The notes beneath the pieces were generated by a model. That model was given only the letters and a program-made list of their open reading frames with translations, was not told the origin of the DNA and made no database searches. Shown here in pieces: positions 15,812 to 23,862 of a DNA stretch of 38,790 nt. The DNA is taken from positions 1-38,790 of the IMG/VR virus record IMGVR_UViG_3300047328_000106, one strand, 5' to 3'. Every line of letters starts with the position of its first letter. The first letter of the stretch is position 1. The position numbers were made by a program, and so were the translations under genes. Origin of the DNA: a virus.

Positions 15812-16495
15812 ATGGCTGTCGTCAATACCAAGTCCACCACCGTCTCGAACTACGACGCGTCCCCGCGCGTCCTGACCTCCGGCTATCTCGCCGGCGCCAA
15901 CGACACCGTGCAGGTGGCGACCGCCGCGGCCGGTGCCACCGACTCGATCGGCTCGACGTACCGATTCGGCTTCATCGGCTCGGGGCGACGCATCGAGGAC
16001 ATCCAGATGATGAACGATGCCACCACCACGGGTGTGTGGCAGCTGGGGGTCTACTGCAACACGCAGCAGTCGCTGAACACCGGCCTGTTCCTGAATACCT
16101 GGATCTCGACGACCGCGTACGTCCCGGGCAACGTCGTGCAGTACAACGGCATCGTGTACTACTGCACCACGGGAAACACCAACAGCGCACCGCCGAGCGC
16201 CAATTGGACGACCGGCAACGCGATCGTCGCGGCCGCGGGCGCCATCCCGGTGCCGAATGCCAACCTGATCCTGGGGTCCGGCATCAGCACCGCGGCGGCC
16301 AACGCCAACTGGAAGAGCGTCTACTCCCCGTCGGTGGGTGCGGTCGGGTTCCTGGCGGCGAACGTGAACCTGCGCCTGTGGGAGCTCATGGGCTTCGCCA
16401 CCGATCCCGAATACCTCTTTCACGTGGTGCTGACCGCAACGACCGCGCCGACGGCCGCCGGCAACATCTCGCTGCAGATCACCTGGGTGGCGTAA
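15812..16495 (+). CDS. Capsid decoration-like protein carrying a carbohydrate-binding-like insert
   Basis: 227 residues from ATG 15812, with AGGAG 9 nt upstream. The gene directly follows the capsid gene, where podoviruses of this type encode a small beta-rich cement protein. The N-terminus (SPRVLTSGYLAGANDTVQVA) and the C-terminal strand pattern (LQITWVA) fit a jellyroll-like decoration protein. Residues 97-132 form a separate module: Trp, then TAYVPGNVVQYNGIVYYC, then Asn/Pro residues and a closing Trp. This is the spacing of CBM5/12-like chitin/cellulose-binding modules. Nearly the same module recurs in the tail nozzle at 18034-18144. It may display sugar-binding sites on the capsid surface. 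Confidence 0.7.
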   Translation: MAVVNTKSTTVSNYDASPRVLTSGYLAGANDTVQVATAAAGATDSIGSTYRFGFIGSGRRIEDIQMMNDATTTGVWQLGVYCNTQQSLNTGLFLNTWISTTAYVPGNVVQYNGIVYYCTTGNTNSAPPSANWTTGNAIVAAAGAIPVPNANLILGSGISTAAANANWKSVYSPSVGAVGFLAANVNLRLWELMGFATDPEYLFHVVLTATTAPTAAGNISLQITWVA

Positions 16496-16498
16496 CTC

Positions 16499-16744
16499 GT
16501 GGCTGCCGTCAGCTACTCGCTCGCCATTGCCGCCACCGCCCAGGGCCAAGGCCTCGAGGCGGTGGTGGCCGGCACGAACGCGCCGGCCGCGGGGTCTGTC
16601 GAGATCCGCATCGACCAGACGGCCGGCGCCATCACGGACGGGTCGGTCGCCGGCGGCACGCGCACCCTGAAGAAGGCCGAGGTGCTGTGGATCATCCAGG
16701 TGCTGACCCAGTACCTGCTGCGCGACACGAACGTCGTCGAATAG
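16499..16744 (+). CDS. Small structural-region hypothetical protein
   Basis: 81 residues from a GTG 3 bp after the previous stop. The first part is beta-rich (AAGSVEIRIDQTAGAITDG); the last part is a helix (AEVLWIIQVLTQYLLRDT). No family is recognised. Its place between decoration and tail genes suggests a head-completion or minor capsid role. Confidence 0.6.
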   Translation: MAAVSYSLAIAATAQGQGLEAVVAGTNAPAAGSVEIRIDQTAGAITDGSVAGGTRTLKKAEVLWIIQVLTQYLLRDTNVVE

Positions 16745-16747
16745 GCC

Positions 16748-17095
16748 ATGTCTGGCTACTCAAGCCCAGATTACAGCTCGCTCCGCCTGCTCGCGTCAAC
16801 GGCCGCGACCAACTGCGCGGCGGGCATTTTGGGCGCGGCCACCGCCGGCAAGGCGCGCGACACGTTCCTGCTGGGCGTCTACATCCAGTTCGCGGCCGGG
16901 CCCCCGGTGCTGACCATCGGCGGTCTGCTCGACAGCGCCGGCAATGCGGCCAACCTAGTCGTTTCCGGCAGCACCACCGTCGATTACTTCTGGATGCCGC
17001 CGGTGCCGATCCTCAACGAGTTCGGCGCCTTCACGTTCACCGCGTCCGTCGCGGCCAAGATCTGGGTCGCGCTGCGAGCCTGCACCGGACCGTAA
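16748..17095 (+). CDS. Small structural-region hypothetical protein
   Basis: 115 residues from ATG 16748. It is small-residue- and beta-rich with no charged helices (FLLGVYIQFAAGPPVLTIGG, then AFTFTASVAAKIWVALR), as in compact beta-barrel virion proteins. No family is recognised. It could be a second capsid decoration or head-tail joining protein by position. Confidence 0.6.
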   Translation: MSGYSSPDYSSLRLLASTAATNCAAGILGAATAGKARDTFLLGVYIQFAAGPPVLTIGGLLDSAGNAANLVVSGSTTVDYFWMPPVPILNEFGAFTFTASVAAKIWVALRACTGP

Positions 17096-17110
17096 CCCCG
17101 CGAGGTCGCC

Positions 17111-17722
17111 ATGGCGGGCGTGATTGATATTGCCAATGTCGCCCTGGAGATCCTGGGCAAGCCCGCGATCACGAGCCTGCTCGATAACTCGAACGCGGCG
17201 CGAGCGATCAATTCCACGTACGACATCACCCGGCGCGCGCTGATCGCCGGGCGTTCGACCTGGCGCTTCTCGGTGAAGCGCGCAAGCCTTGCCCCCTCAG
17301 CCGTTCCGGTCGTCTCCGGCCCCTACGCCACGCAGTACCCGCTGCCGTCCGACTGCCTGCGTGTGCTGCTCGCTGGCGACACCTATCCCGGCCTCGATCT
17401 GTCCGATTACCGCATGGGCCCCACCGATGCCGGGTATGTGGTCGAGGGACGCATGATCCTGTGTGACTACGGCTCGCCGCTGTCGTTGCAGTACGTTGCC
17501 GACATCACCGACACCACGATGTTCGATCCGTGGTTTGTCATGTACCTGGCCGCCGAGCTCGCCTGGGTCAACTGCGAGCGGCTCACGGGGTCTGACGCCA
17601 AGCAGGAAGCGGCCAAGCAGCGCAAGGAGGATGCCCGCAGCAACGCGGTCGCCTCCGACGCGCTCGTGAACACCCCGCAGTTTCCGGCAGATGACACCTG
17701 GATCCTTTCGAGGATGCAGTAA
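17111..17722 (+). CDS. Tail tubular protein A-like (gp11-type adaptor)
   Basis: 203 residues from ATG 17111, with GAGG just upstream. IDIANVALEILGKPAITSLLD, then TRRALIAGRSTWRFSVKRASL and LPSDCLRVL, is the characteristic pattern of T7 gp11-like gatekeeper proteins, which sit between portal and nozzle. The C-terminal helix AELAWVNCERLTGSDAKQE fits too. The length matches the family. Its TAA shares one base with the start of the nozzle gene, as in T7-like phages, where the two tail tubular proteins are adjacent. Confidence 0.85.
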   Translation: MAGVIDIANVALEILGKPAITSLLDNSNAARAINSTYDITRRALIAGRSTWRFSVKRASLAPSAVPVVSGPYATQYPLPSDCLRVLLAGDTYPGLDLSDYRMGPTDAGYVVEGRMILCDYGSPLSLQYVADITDTTMFDPWFVMYLAAELAWVNCERLTGSDAKQEAAKQRKEDARSNAVASDALVNTPQFPADDTWILSRMQ

Positions 17723-20712
17723 TGGGCAAGGCCAGCCCGGCGATCGCCGCCTTCAACGCCGGCGAGTTCGCTCCCCAGATGGAGGGGCGCACAGATGTCG
17801 AGAAGTACGCGATCGCCGCGCACATCCAGCAGAACTTCCTGCCCCTGAAACAGGGACCCTCGATGTACCGGCAGGGCACCGCGTTCGCCCAGGCCGTCAG
17901 GAATGCCGCGAACCGCACCTGGCTGGTCCGCTTCGAGTACTCGCAGACGCAGGCCTTCGTGCTCGAATTCGGGAACCTGTACGTCCGGTTCTACACCCTG
18001 CACGCACCCCTCCTGTCGGTCGGCAATGCGGCCTGGAATGCGGCGACCGCCTACGTGCTCGGCAACCAGGTCGTCGCCGGCGGCATGACGTACTACTGCA
18101 CCGCGCCCAACACCAACGTCGCCCCGCCGAACGCGGCCTACTGGTACCCGATGACGGCTTATCAGGGAGGCGCGAGCGCAATCTACGAGATCCCCTCGCC
18201 CTACCTCGCCGCGGACCTGACCGACGCGCTGGGTGAGTTCACGCTGCAGATCAAGCAATCCGGGGACGTGCTCTATATTGCCGCCGGCGCCGCCACCGCC
18301 GTCACGGCCACCGGCTACCCGCCCTTTACCCTGACCCGGTATGCCAACAACCCGCCCAACTGGCAATTCGCGCGCTATGCCCCGGTGGATGGCCCGTTCT
18401 CAAGCGCCGTACCGCTCGTGCAAGGCCAGAAAACCGCGCTGGCCGTGTCGGCCGCCAGTGGCAACGGCATCACGATCACCGCTGTCGGGTATGCGCCCCC
18501 TTTCGCCGCGACCGATGTAGGCCGCCTGGTCAGGATCGCGTCCCAGACTTTCAACGTGACGCCCTGGTCGACGCAGGCCGCGTTCGCCGCCGGCGCCACC
18601 TGCAGCAACAACGGGAACAACTACGTCGCGCTCAACGCCGCGACCACCGGCGGATCCCCGCCCGTGCACACCTCGGGCGCGGTGCTGGATGGGCCCACCG
18701 GCGTGCGTTGGCTCTACACGGACTCCGGATATGGCATCGCACAGATCACCGGGTTCACGAACGCCGGCAGCGTCACGGCCAACGTGCTGCTGCAGTTCCC
18801 CGCGAACTGCGTCGGCTCGAGCGCCGCGATCACGGCCGCCAGCGCCGCGAATCCCTGCGTGCTGACGGTGGCCAATGCCTTCGTGACCGGCGAGGCGCTC
18901 TTTGTCACCGGCGTCACCGGCATGACGCAGCTCAACAACAACGTCTACACCAACGGCACCGCGAACGGCGCCAGCGTCACCCTGGCCGGGACCGACTCGC
19001 GCACATTCTCCGCCTACACCGCCGGCGGCACCGTCTACGGGAATTACTCGGTCGAGTGGCAGCTGGGCGCCTGGTCGAACACGACCGAGTGGCCGCGGGC
19101 CGTGGATATCTTCAAGGATCGGCTGTATTGGGCCGGGCGCCTGACCCTGTGGGGTTCCGTGCCCGGGCTCTACAACAGCCACGCGCAGGACTTCAACGGG
19201 CAGGTCACGACGGACGCGGCCACCAACAACACCGTGTCCGGAGGCGACTGCTCGAACATCGCGTGGCTGTCGGCCGCGCAGATCCTGCTCATCGGCTCTC
19301 AGGGTGGGGAGTATGGCCTCGATGCCGCCAACTACTCGAGCGCACCGCTGGGCCCGGCCAACATCGAGATCCTGCGCCAGTCGCAGTGGCGGGTGAGGGC
19401 CATCCGCCCCGAGCTCGCCGGCACCTCCGTCCTGTACGTGCAGCGTGCCGGGCGCAAGGTCATGGCCATGGACTACAACTTCTACCTGAACCGCTACGAC
19501 TCGACCGACCAGTCGAAGTACTCGTATCACATCACGGTGGGTGGCGTGACCCAGATCGCCATGCAGCAGGAGCCTTTCGAGGTCCTGTGGTGCGTGCGCG
19601 CGGACGGCACGCTGCTCTCCTACACCTTCAACCGCGAGGACAACGTCACCGCCTGGGCGCGGCACAACCTCGGCGGCAACGGGATCGTGGAATCCATCTG
19701 CGTCATTCCCGCGCCCGACGGGCTGCGCGATGAACTGTGGATGGTGGTCAACCGCACTATCGCCGGCGTCGTCACTCGCACGGTGGAGTACCTGACAAAG
19801 CATTTCGAGGGGCCGCAGGGCGGCTACGCCGGCGATGCCCTAGCCTCTGCCTGGTACGTCGACTGTGGTGTCCAGTACCAGTCCCCGACCTTCGCGACCA
19901 TCGCCGGGGCCATTGTGCAGTTCAGCACCACCGGGCAGACCATCGTCGTGTCCGCGGCCAACGGGTTCAAGGTCGGCCAGGTCGTGACGCTGGCCGGCAT
20001 GCAGTACACCGGCACCTTCAACCCGAACATCAGCTGGTCAATCACCGCAGCCAATTCCACCGGATTCACCGCCGTCAATGCGCAGTTCGGCAACCTTGGC
20101 AGTTTCCAGTACGTGTCCGGTGGCACCGCGACGCAGGGGTCACAGCAGGCCGGCACGACGACCATTACCGGGATCCCGGCCGTCCTGTGCGGCCAGACGG
20201 TCTCGATCCTCGCCGATGGGAACGTGCTGCCGCAGCAGACGGTTTCCGCTGCAGGTACGCTTACGTTGCCGGGCGTCTATGCGCTGGTGACGCTGGGGTT
20301 CTCGTACCAGGGGAACCTCGTTCCCATGCGTTTCGAGGGTGGGGCGGACGTAGGTACCGCGCAGGGCAAGATGAAAAAGGGTCAGAACCTCGTGCTGCGC
20401 TTGGTCGATTCCGGTGGCACCAAGGTGGGGCAGCTGTCGAATATCAACACCGTGACGGGTGTCTATCAGGACCCTCTCGGCGTGCTGAATCAGCAGGTCG
20501 CCCTGCTCGAGAATGTCCGCTACAACAGCACCACGACCCCGCTCGACTCCCCGCCTCCCCTGCAATCCGGGGATTTCCCGGTGTCGTTTCCCTCGAATGC
20601 GAACTCCGATCAGGACGATCGGGACTTCTACGTGCTGGTCCAGCAATCGGCCCCGCTGCCCACCACCGTCGTCGGGCTCTACCCGTCCTACAAGGTCGAG
20701 GATCCGCAGTGA
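17722..20712 (+). CDS. Tail tubular protein B-like nozzle protein with inserted modules
   Basis: 996 residues. The start FNAGEFAPQMEGRTDVEKY and FLPLKQGPSMYRQGTAF, followed by RTWLVRFEYSQTQAFVLEFG, is typical of podovirus nozzle proteins (gp12-type). Modules are inserted: a carbohydrate-binding-like unit at residues 105-141, a looser related unit at 282-330, and an FCCH-like beta repeat at about 369-440 (AFVTGEALFVTGVTGMTQLN) with a second, weaker one at about 724-807. The core resumes with WSNTTEWPRAVDIFKDRLYW and SQWRVRAIRPELAGTSVLYV. It would form the hexameric tail tube to which the tailspike attaches. The modules may give weak surface-sugar binding. Confidence 0.85.
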   Translation: MGKASPAIAAFNAGEFAPQMEGRTDVEKYAIAAHIQQNFLPLKQGPSMYRQGTAFAQAVRNAANRTWLVRFEYSQTQAFVLEFGNLYVRFYTLHAPLLSVGNAAWNAATAYVLGNQVVAGGMTYYCTAPNTNVAPPNAAYWYPMTAYQGGASAIYEIPSPYLAADLTDALGEFTLQIKQSGDVLYIAAGAATAVTATGYPPFTLTRYANNPPNWQFARYAPVDGPFSSAVPLVQGQKTALAVSAASGNGITITAVGYAPPFAATDVGRLVRIASQTFNVTPWSTQAAFAAGATCSNNGNNYVALNAATTGGSPPVHTSGAVLDGPTGVRWLYTDSGYGIAQITGFTNAGSVTANVLLQFPANCVGSSAAITAASAANPCVLTVANAFVTGEALFVTGVTGMTQLNNNVYTNGTANGASVTLAGTDSRTFSAYTAGGTVYGNYSVEWQLGAWSNTTEWPRAVDIFKDRLYWAGRLTLWGSVPGLYNSHAQDFNGQVTTDAATNNTVSGGDCSNIAWLSAAQILLIGSQGGEYGLDAANYSSAPLGPANIEILRQSQWRVRAIRPELAGTSVLYVQRAGRKVMAMDYNFYLNRYDSTDQSKYSYHITVGGVTQIAMQQEPFEVLWCVRADGTLLSYTFNREDNVTAWARHNLGGNGIVESICVIPAPDGLRDELWMVVNRTIAGVVTRTVEYLTKHFEGPQGGYAGDALASAWYVDCGVQYQSPTFATIAGAIVQFSTTGQTIVVSAANGFKVGQVVTLAGMQYTGTFNPNISWSITAANSTGFTAVNAQFGNLGSFQYVSGGTATQGSQQAGTTTITGIPAVLCGQTVSILADGNVLPQQTVSAAGTLTLPGVYALVTLGFSYQGNLVPMRFEGGADVGTAQGKMKKGQNLVLRLVDSGGTKVGQLSNINTVTGVYQDPLGVLNQQVALLENVRYNSTTTPLDSPPPLQSGDFPVSFPSNANSDQDDRDFYVLVQQSAPLPTTVVGLYPSYKVEDPQ

Positions 20713-21146
20713 TGCGCCTGGTGCCCTATCGCCCGTTTCACATGCACATGCTGCAGGCGCAGGGCGTGCAGGCCGCCCAGGTGAGCGAGCTGTCGATTGT
20801 GCCCGGCCAGTATGCGAGCGTCATCGGATCGGCGGGGGCCGCCTTCACCGTGTGGAAAGGGGAGTCAATCGTGGCGTGTGCTGGCATGGTCTCCCTGCTG
20901 CCTCATTGCGGGACCCTGTGGGCCGTGCTCGCCCAGGACGCCGGGCGCTCGATGCTGTGGATCCACCGCGCCGTCACGCGCTTCCTCGAGATGCAGACCG
21001 TGCAGCGGCTGGAGGCGACCGTGCTCGAGGGGTTCGACCCGGGGTGCCGCTGGCTTGAGCTCTTGGGGTTTACATACGAGGGGCGCATGCGCGCGTACGG
21101 ACCGGACGGCTCGACGCACCTGCGATACGCCCGGGTGCGGCTGTGA
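20712..21146 (+). CDS. Internal virion protein A-like (GNAT-fold)
   Basis: 144 residues from ATG 20712; a GTG at 20709 is also in frame. The order VWKGESIVACAGMVSLLPHC, then MLWIHRAVTRFLEM, RLEATVLEGF and WLELLGFTYEGRMRAYG follows an acetyltransferase (GNAT) fold: a strand pair, a central helix, and the final GF..EG strand. T7 gp13-like internal proteins have this fold, and the position directly after the nozzle and before the core proteins matches T7 order. Whether it binds acetyl-CoA cannot be told from sequence. Confidence 0.75.
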   Translation: MRLVPYRPFHMHMLQAQGVQAAQVSELSIVPGQYASVIGSAGAAFTVWKGESIVACAGMVSLLPHCGTLWAVLAQDAGRSMLWIHRAVTRFLEMQTVQRLEATVLEGFDPGCRWLELLGFTYEGRMRAYGPDGSTHLRYARVRL

Positions 21147-21556
21147 GCTACGTCGCCGCGGCGGCAACCCTTGCCCAGGGGTTCGCGCAGAAAAAAGCCG
21201 ACAACTACAACGCGACCGTGATGGGCAACGAGCAGCGCCTGTCGATCGACCAGGCGAACGCGCAAGAAGACCAAGTTCGACGGAACTCGCGCCAGGCGCT
21301 GGGCGCACAGCTGGCCGCGTTCGGGGCGTCGGGCGCCGGCTACGGCGGCAGTTCCGAGCGGGCGCTGGATCAGTCGGCCATCAACCAGGAGATGGACGCG
21401 CTCAACACCCGCTACAAGGGTGCGATCACCGGCTACGGGTACGGCGCGCAGAGCCAGATGGACCAATACCAGGGCAACCAGGCCGTGAGCACCGCGGCGA
21501 TCCGCGCCTTGGGTAGCGCGAGCTCCAGCTACACCAGCGGCGTGGCGCTCGGCTGA
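21143..21556 (+). CDS. Internal core protein (gp14-like)
   Basis: 137 residues from a GTG overlapping the previous stop. It is Ala/Gln/Ser-rich and helical, with a Gly-rich turn (FGASGAGYGGSSERALDQSA). This fits small T7 gp14-like ejection proteins, which help form the outer-membrane part of the DNA-ejection channel. It lies between the gp13-like gene and the large core proteins. The assignment is mostly positional. Confidence 0.7.
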   Translation: MSYVAAAATLAQGFAQKKADNYNATVMGNEQRLSIDQANAQEDQVRRNSRQALGAQLAAFGASGAGYGGSSERALDQSAINQEMDALNTRYKGAITGYGYGAQSQMDQYQGNQAVSTAAIRALGSASSSYTSGVALG

Positions 21557-23862
21557 TGGCCCGCGGGGATCCCGGCGAGGAGATCTACCGCCCGCAGGTT
21601 CAACCCGAGGACCTGCCGCGCAAGATTGTCCCTGAAGATCGCGGCGGCCCGGATCCGCTGGGCGCGGTCGCACAGGTGGCGACCCAGACGACGGACATCA
21701 TGCAGAAGAAACAGGCGGCGGATACGGCTGCCTGGGCCGGCAATACGCTGGCCGATTTCCGCGTCGCGCAGGCGCAGAAGCTCGAGCAGATGAAGGCGGC
21801 GGCGCCGGCGGGCGATCCCGGCAATTTCACCGAGCGCTGGGCGCAGCAGTACGACCAGGACGCGCAGAAGCTGGCCGCCGTTTCCCAGTCGAATCCCATG
21901 GCGGATGCCATGGTGCGCAAAGGCCTCGGCGACATGCGCCGGGCCTTTACCGAACACGTCATCGGCTGGGAGGCGACCCAGCGCAAGGCCAGCCAGGCCG
22001 ACTCGATCGAGCAGAACCTGCAGGCGCAGCTCGGTGTCGTGCGCGCACACCCCGAGCTCGCCGATTCCATCGGCTCGACCCTGAACGACCAGATCCAGAC
22101 GCGGTTCGACGGCGATCCTTCCCAGAAGCTGCAGTACCTGCGCCGGGTCGATCAATCCCTGACCGGCGCAGCCGCCCAAGGGTTGCTCGACCAGGATCCT
22201 GTGCACGTCTATCGCGAACTGAAGGCGGACAGCACCAGCGACCCGGTGCTGTCGCGGGTCCGCGACCCCCAGATGCGTCAGCAGCTGCTGCAACAGGCGG
22301 GCACCGGCATCGCGAACCAGCTCGCCGGCGGCGTCACCTCGGCACTGCGGATGGGCGGCCCGGCCGCTGGCGCGCAGGCCTTCGCCGCTATCGATAAGGC
22401 ACCGTGGGACGACGAAATCAAGGAAAAGGCCATTCAGGAGGCACACCGGCAACGGGCGACGCTGATCGAAGAGAACCAGACCAAATACGACGCCCAGCTC
22501 ACCAGCGTGCGCCAGCAGATCGCCAGCGGCCAGTATCGCCCCGATTTCGATTCGACGGTGGCCATGCTGCACGACAAGGTCGCGGTGTCCGGTGAGCAGG
22601 CCGGCGCTTGGCTGGGCGAGCACGCGCGCGCGGCCGCGAAGCTCGTCGATACCGACACGCACCTGCAGGACTTTCAGGACGTGATGGATGGCAAGCGCTA
22701 CTTCGACCCCAAGGACAAGGATTCCAAGATGGCGGCCGACGTGGGCTACCAGCGCCTGCTCGACCAGAACCACCTCGAACCACTGTCCGCGGACGGCATC
22801 AACCTGGCCGCGCACATTGCCACCAAGGGCGCGGTCCCGGATACGGCCGCGGTCGCGATCCGCTCGGTGCTGGTCGCCTCTCAGGACCCGCAGCAGTTCG
22901 CCGCCGCCGCCGGCGCCGTGTCTCGACTGCGCGACGCGAGCCCGCGGGCGTTCCAGTATCTGGAGGATCACGAGCACCTCGGGCAGATGGCCGATGCGTA
23001 CCTGGACCTGACCAAGAACGGCGGCATTGACCCGGCGACCGCGCTGCAGACCGTGCGGGCGAACGAAGAGCAGACGCCGGAACGCAGGAAGCTGCTCGAC
23101 CGCCAGTTCGCGTTCGCCCGCCCGTTCGGACCCCACGAAGGCGCGCTCGAGCAAGAGCTGCGCCAGCAGCTGCACGACATTCCGGCGCTCGAGGGGCACG
23201 GCACATTCCTGGGGCTGATTCCTACCCGGTCGGTGCCCGATGTCATCCCGCCCGAGATGACCGCGGCCTACGGCAAGAACGTGCGCGCGATCTGGGAACG
23301 CAACGGCGGCAACATCGCCGATGCCGAGAAGGCGGCCGCCGCGAGCCTCGGGCGCGCATGGGGCGTGACGGCCGTCAACGGTACGCCCGAAATCTGGCAC
23401 CTGCCGCCGGAGCGCATGTGGGCGGACGTGAAGGACAAAGACGGCAACCCGATCATCACCCCGCAGCTGATCCGCGAAGACATTGCCAAGCACGCCCAGG
23501 GCGCGCCCGGCATCGAGCCCTACGTCATTCGGCGGTGGAACGATGCGAAGAACGAGCTGGAAACCTTCAAGCCGGACCCCGACAAGATCAAGCTGAAACC
23601 GATCCCGGCGACCGACCTGACCGGCGGGCGGCGGTTCGGCGTGTTCTACGACGAGCACGACGATGGACACCTTGAGGACCTGAGGGACGAGAAGAACCGC
23701 CCGCTGACCTACGATTTGCCCGTGACCGGCACCGACCTGCAGACGCTGGCGCGCGCATCGCGCGACGAGCAGGCCAAGCGTGACGCCGCGGCGGTTGCGA
23801 AGGCCTCTGCGGACCGGCAGGCGACCCTGCAGCACATCGAAGACACGCGCTGGGGTAAGTAG
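21556..23862 (+). CDS. Internal core protein (gp15-like ejection protein)
   Basis: 768 residues from an ATG overlapping the previous stop. The body is almost entirely alpha-helical and charged. Early phrases RKIVPEDRGGPDPLGAVAQV and MQKKQAADTAAWAGNTLADF are typical of podovirus internal core proteins that stack in the capsid and form a periplasmic tube during DNA ejection. The C-terminus is Lys/Asp-rich (VKDKDGNPIITPQLI). The length is close to T7 gp15 (about 750). The stop overlaps the giant gene's GTG by one base. Confidence 0.8.
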   Translation: MARGDPGEEIYRPQVQPEDLPRKIVPEDRGGPDPLGAVAQVATQTTDIMQKKQAADTAAWAGNTLADFRVAQAQKLEQMKAAAPAGDPGNFTERWAQQYDQDAQKLAAVSQSNPMADAMVRKGLGDMRRAFTEHVIGWEATQRKASQADSIEQNLQAQLGVVRAHPELADSIGSTLNDQIQTRFDGDPSQKLQYLRRVDQSLTGAAAQGLLDQDPVHVYRELKADSTSDPVLSRVRDPQMRQQLLQQAGTGIANQLAGGVTSALRMGGPAAGAQAFAAIDKAPWDDEIKEKAIQEAHRQRATLIEENQTKYDAQLTSVRQQIASGQYRPDFDSTVAMLHDKVAVSGEQAGAWLGEHARAAAKLVDTDTHLQDFQDVMDGKRYFDPKDKDSKMAADVGYQRLLDQNHLEPLSADGINLAAHIATKGAVPDTAAVAIRSVLVASQDPQQFAAAAGAVSRLRDASPRAFQYLEDHEHLGQMADAYLDLTKNGGIDPATALQTVRANEEQTPERRKLLDRQFAFARPFGPHEGALEQELRQQLHDIPALEGHGTFLGLIPTRSVPDVIPPEMTAAYGKNVRAIWERNGGNIADAEKAAAASLGRAWGVTAVNGTPEIWHLPPERMWADVKDKDGNPIITPQLIREDIAKHAQGAPGIEPYVIRRWNDAKNELETFKPDPDKIKLKPIPATDLTGGRRFGVFYDEHDDGHLEDLRDEKNRPLTYDLPVTGTDLQTLARASRDEQAKRDAAAVAKASADRQATLQHIEDTRWGK

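Noticed and set aside
22404-23030. Additional plus-strand nested frames inside the core protein gene
   Set aside because: Their products are Arg/Gly/Ala/Pro-rich shadows without ribosome sites, unlike the two embedded candidates in the giant gene.
21529-23835. 768-codon open frame on the minus strand opposite the internal core gene
   Set aside because: Its product is Leu/Val/Arg/His-rich and repetitive as expected for the antisense of a high-GC helical gene. The plus frame has a coupled start and a recognisable core-protein pattern.
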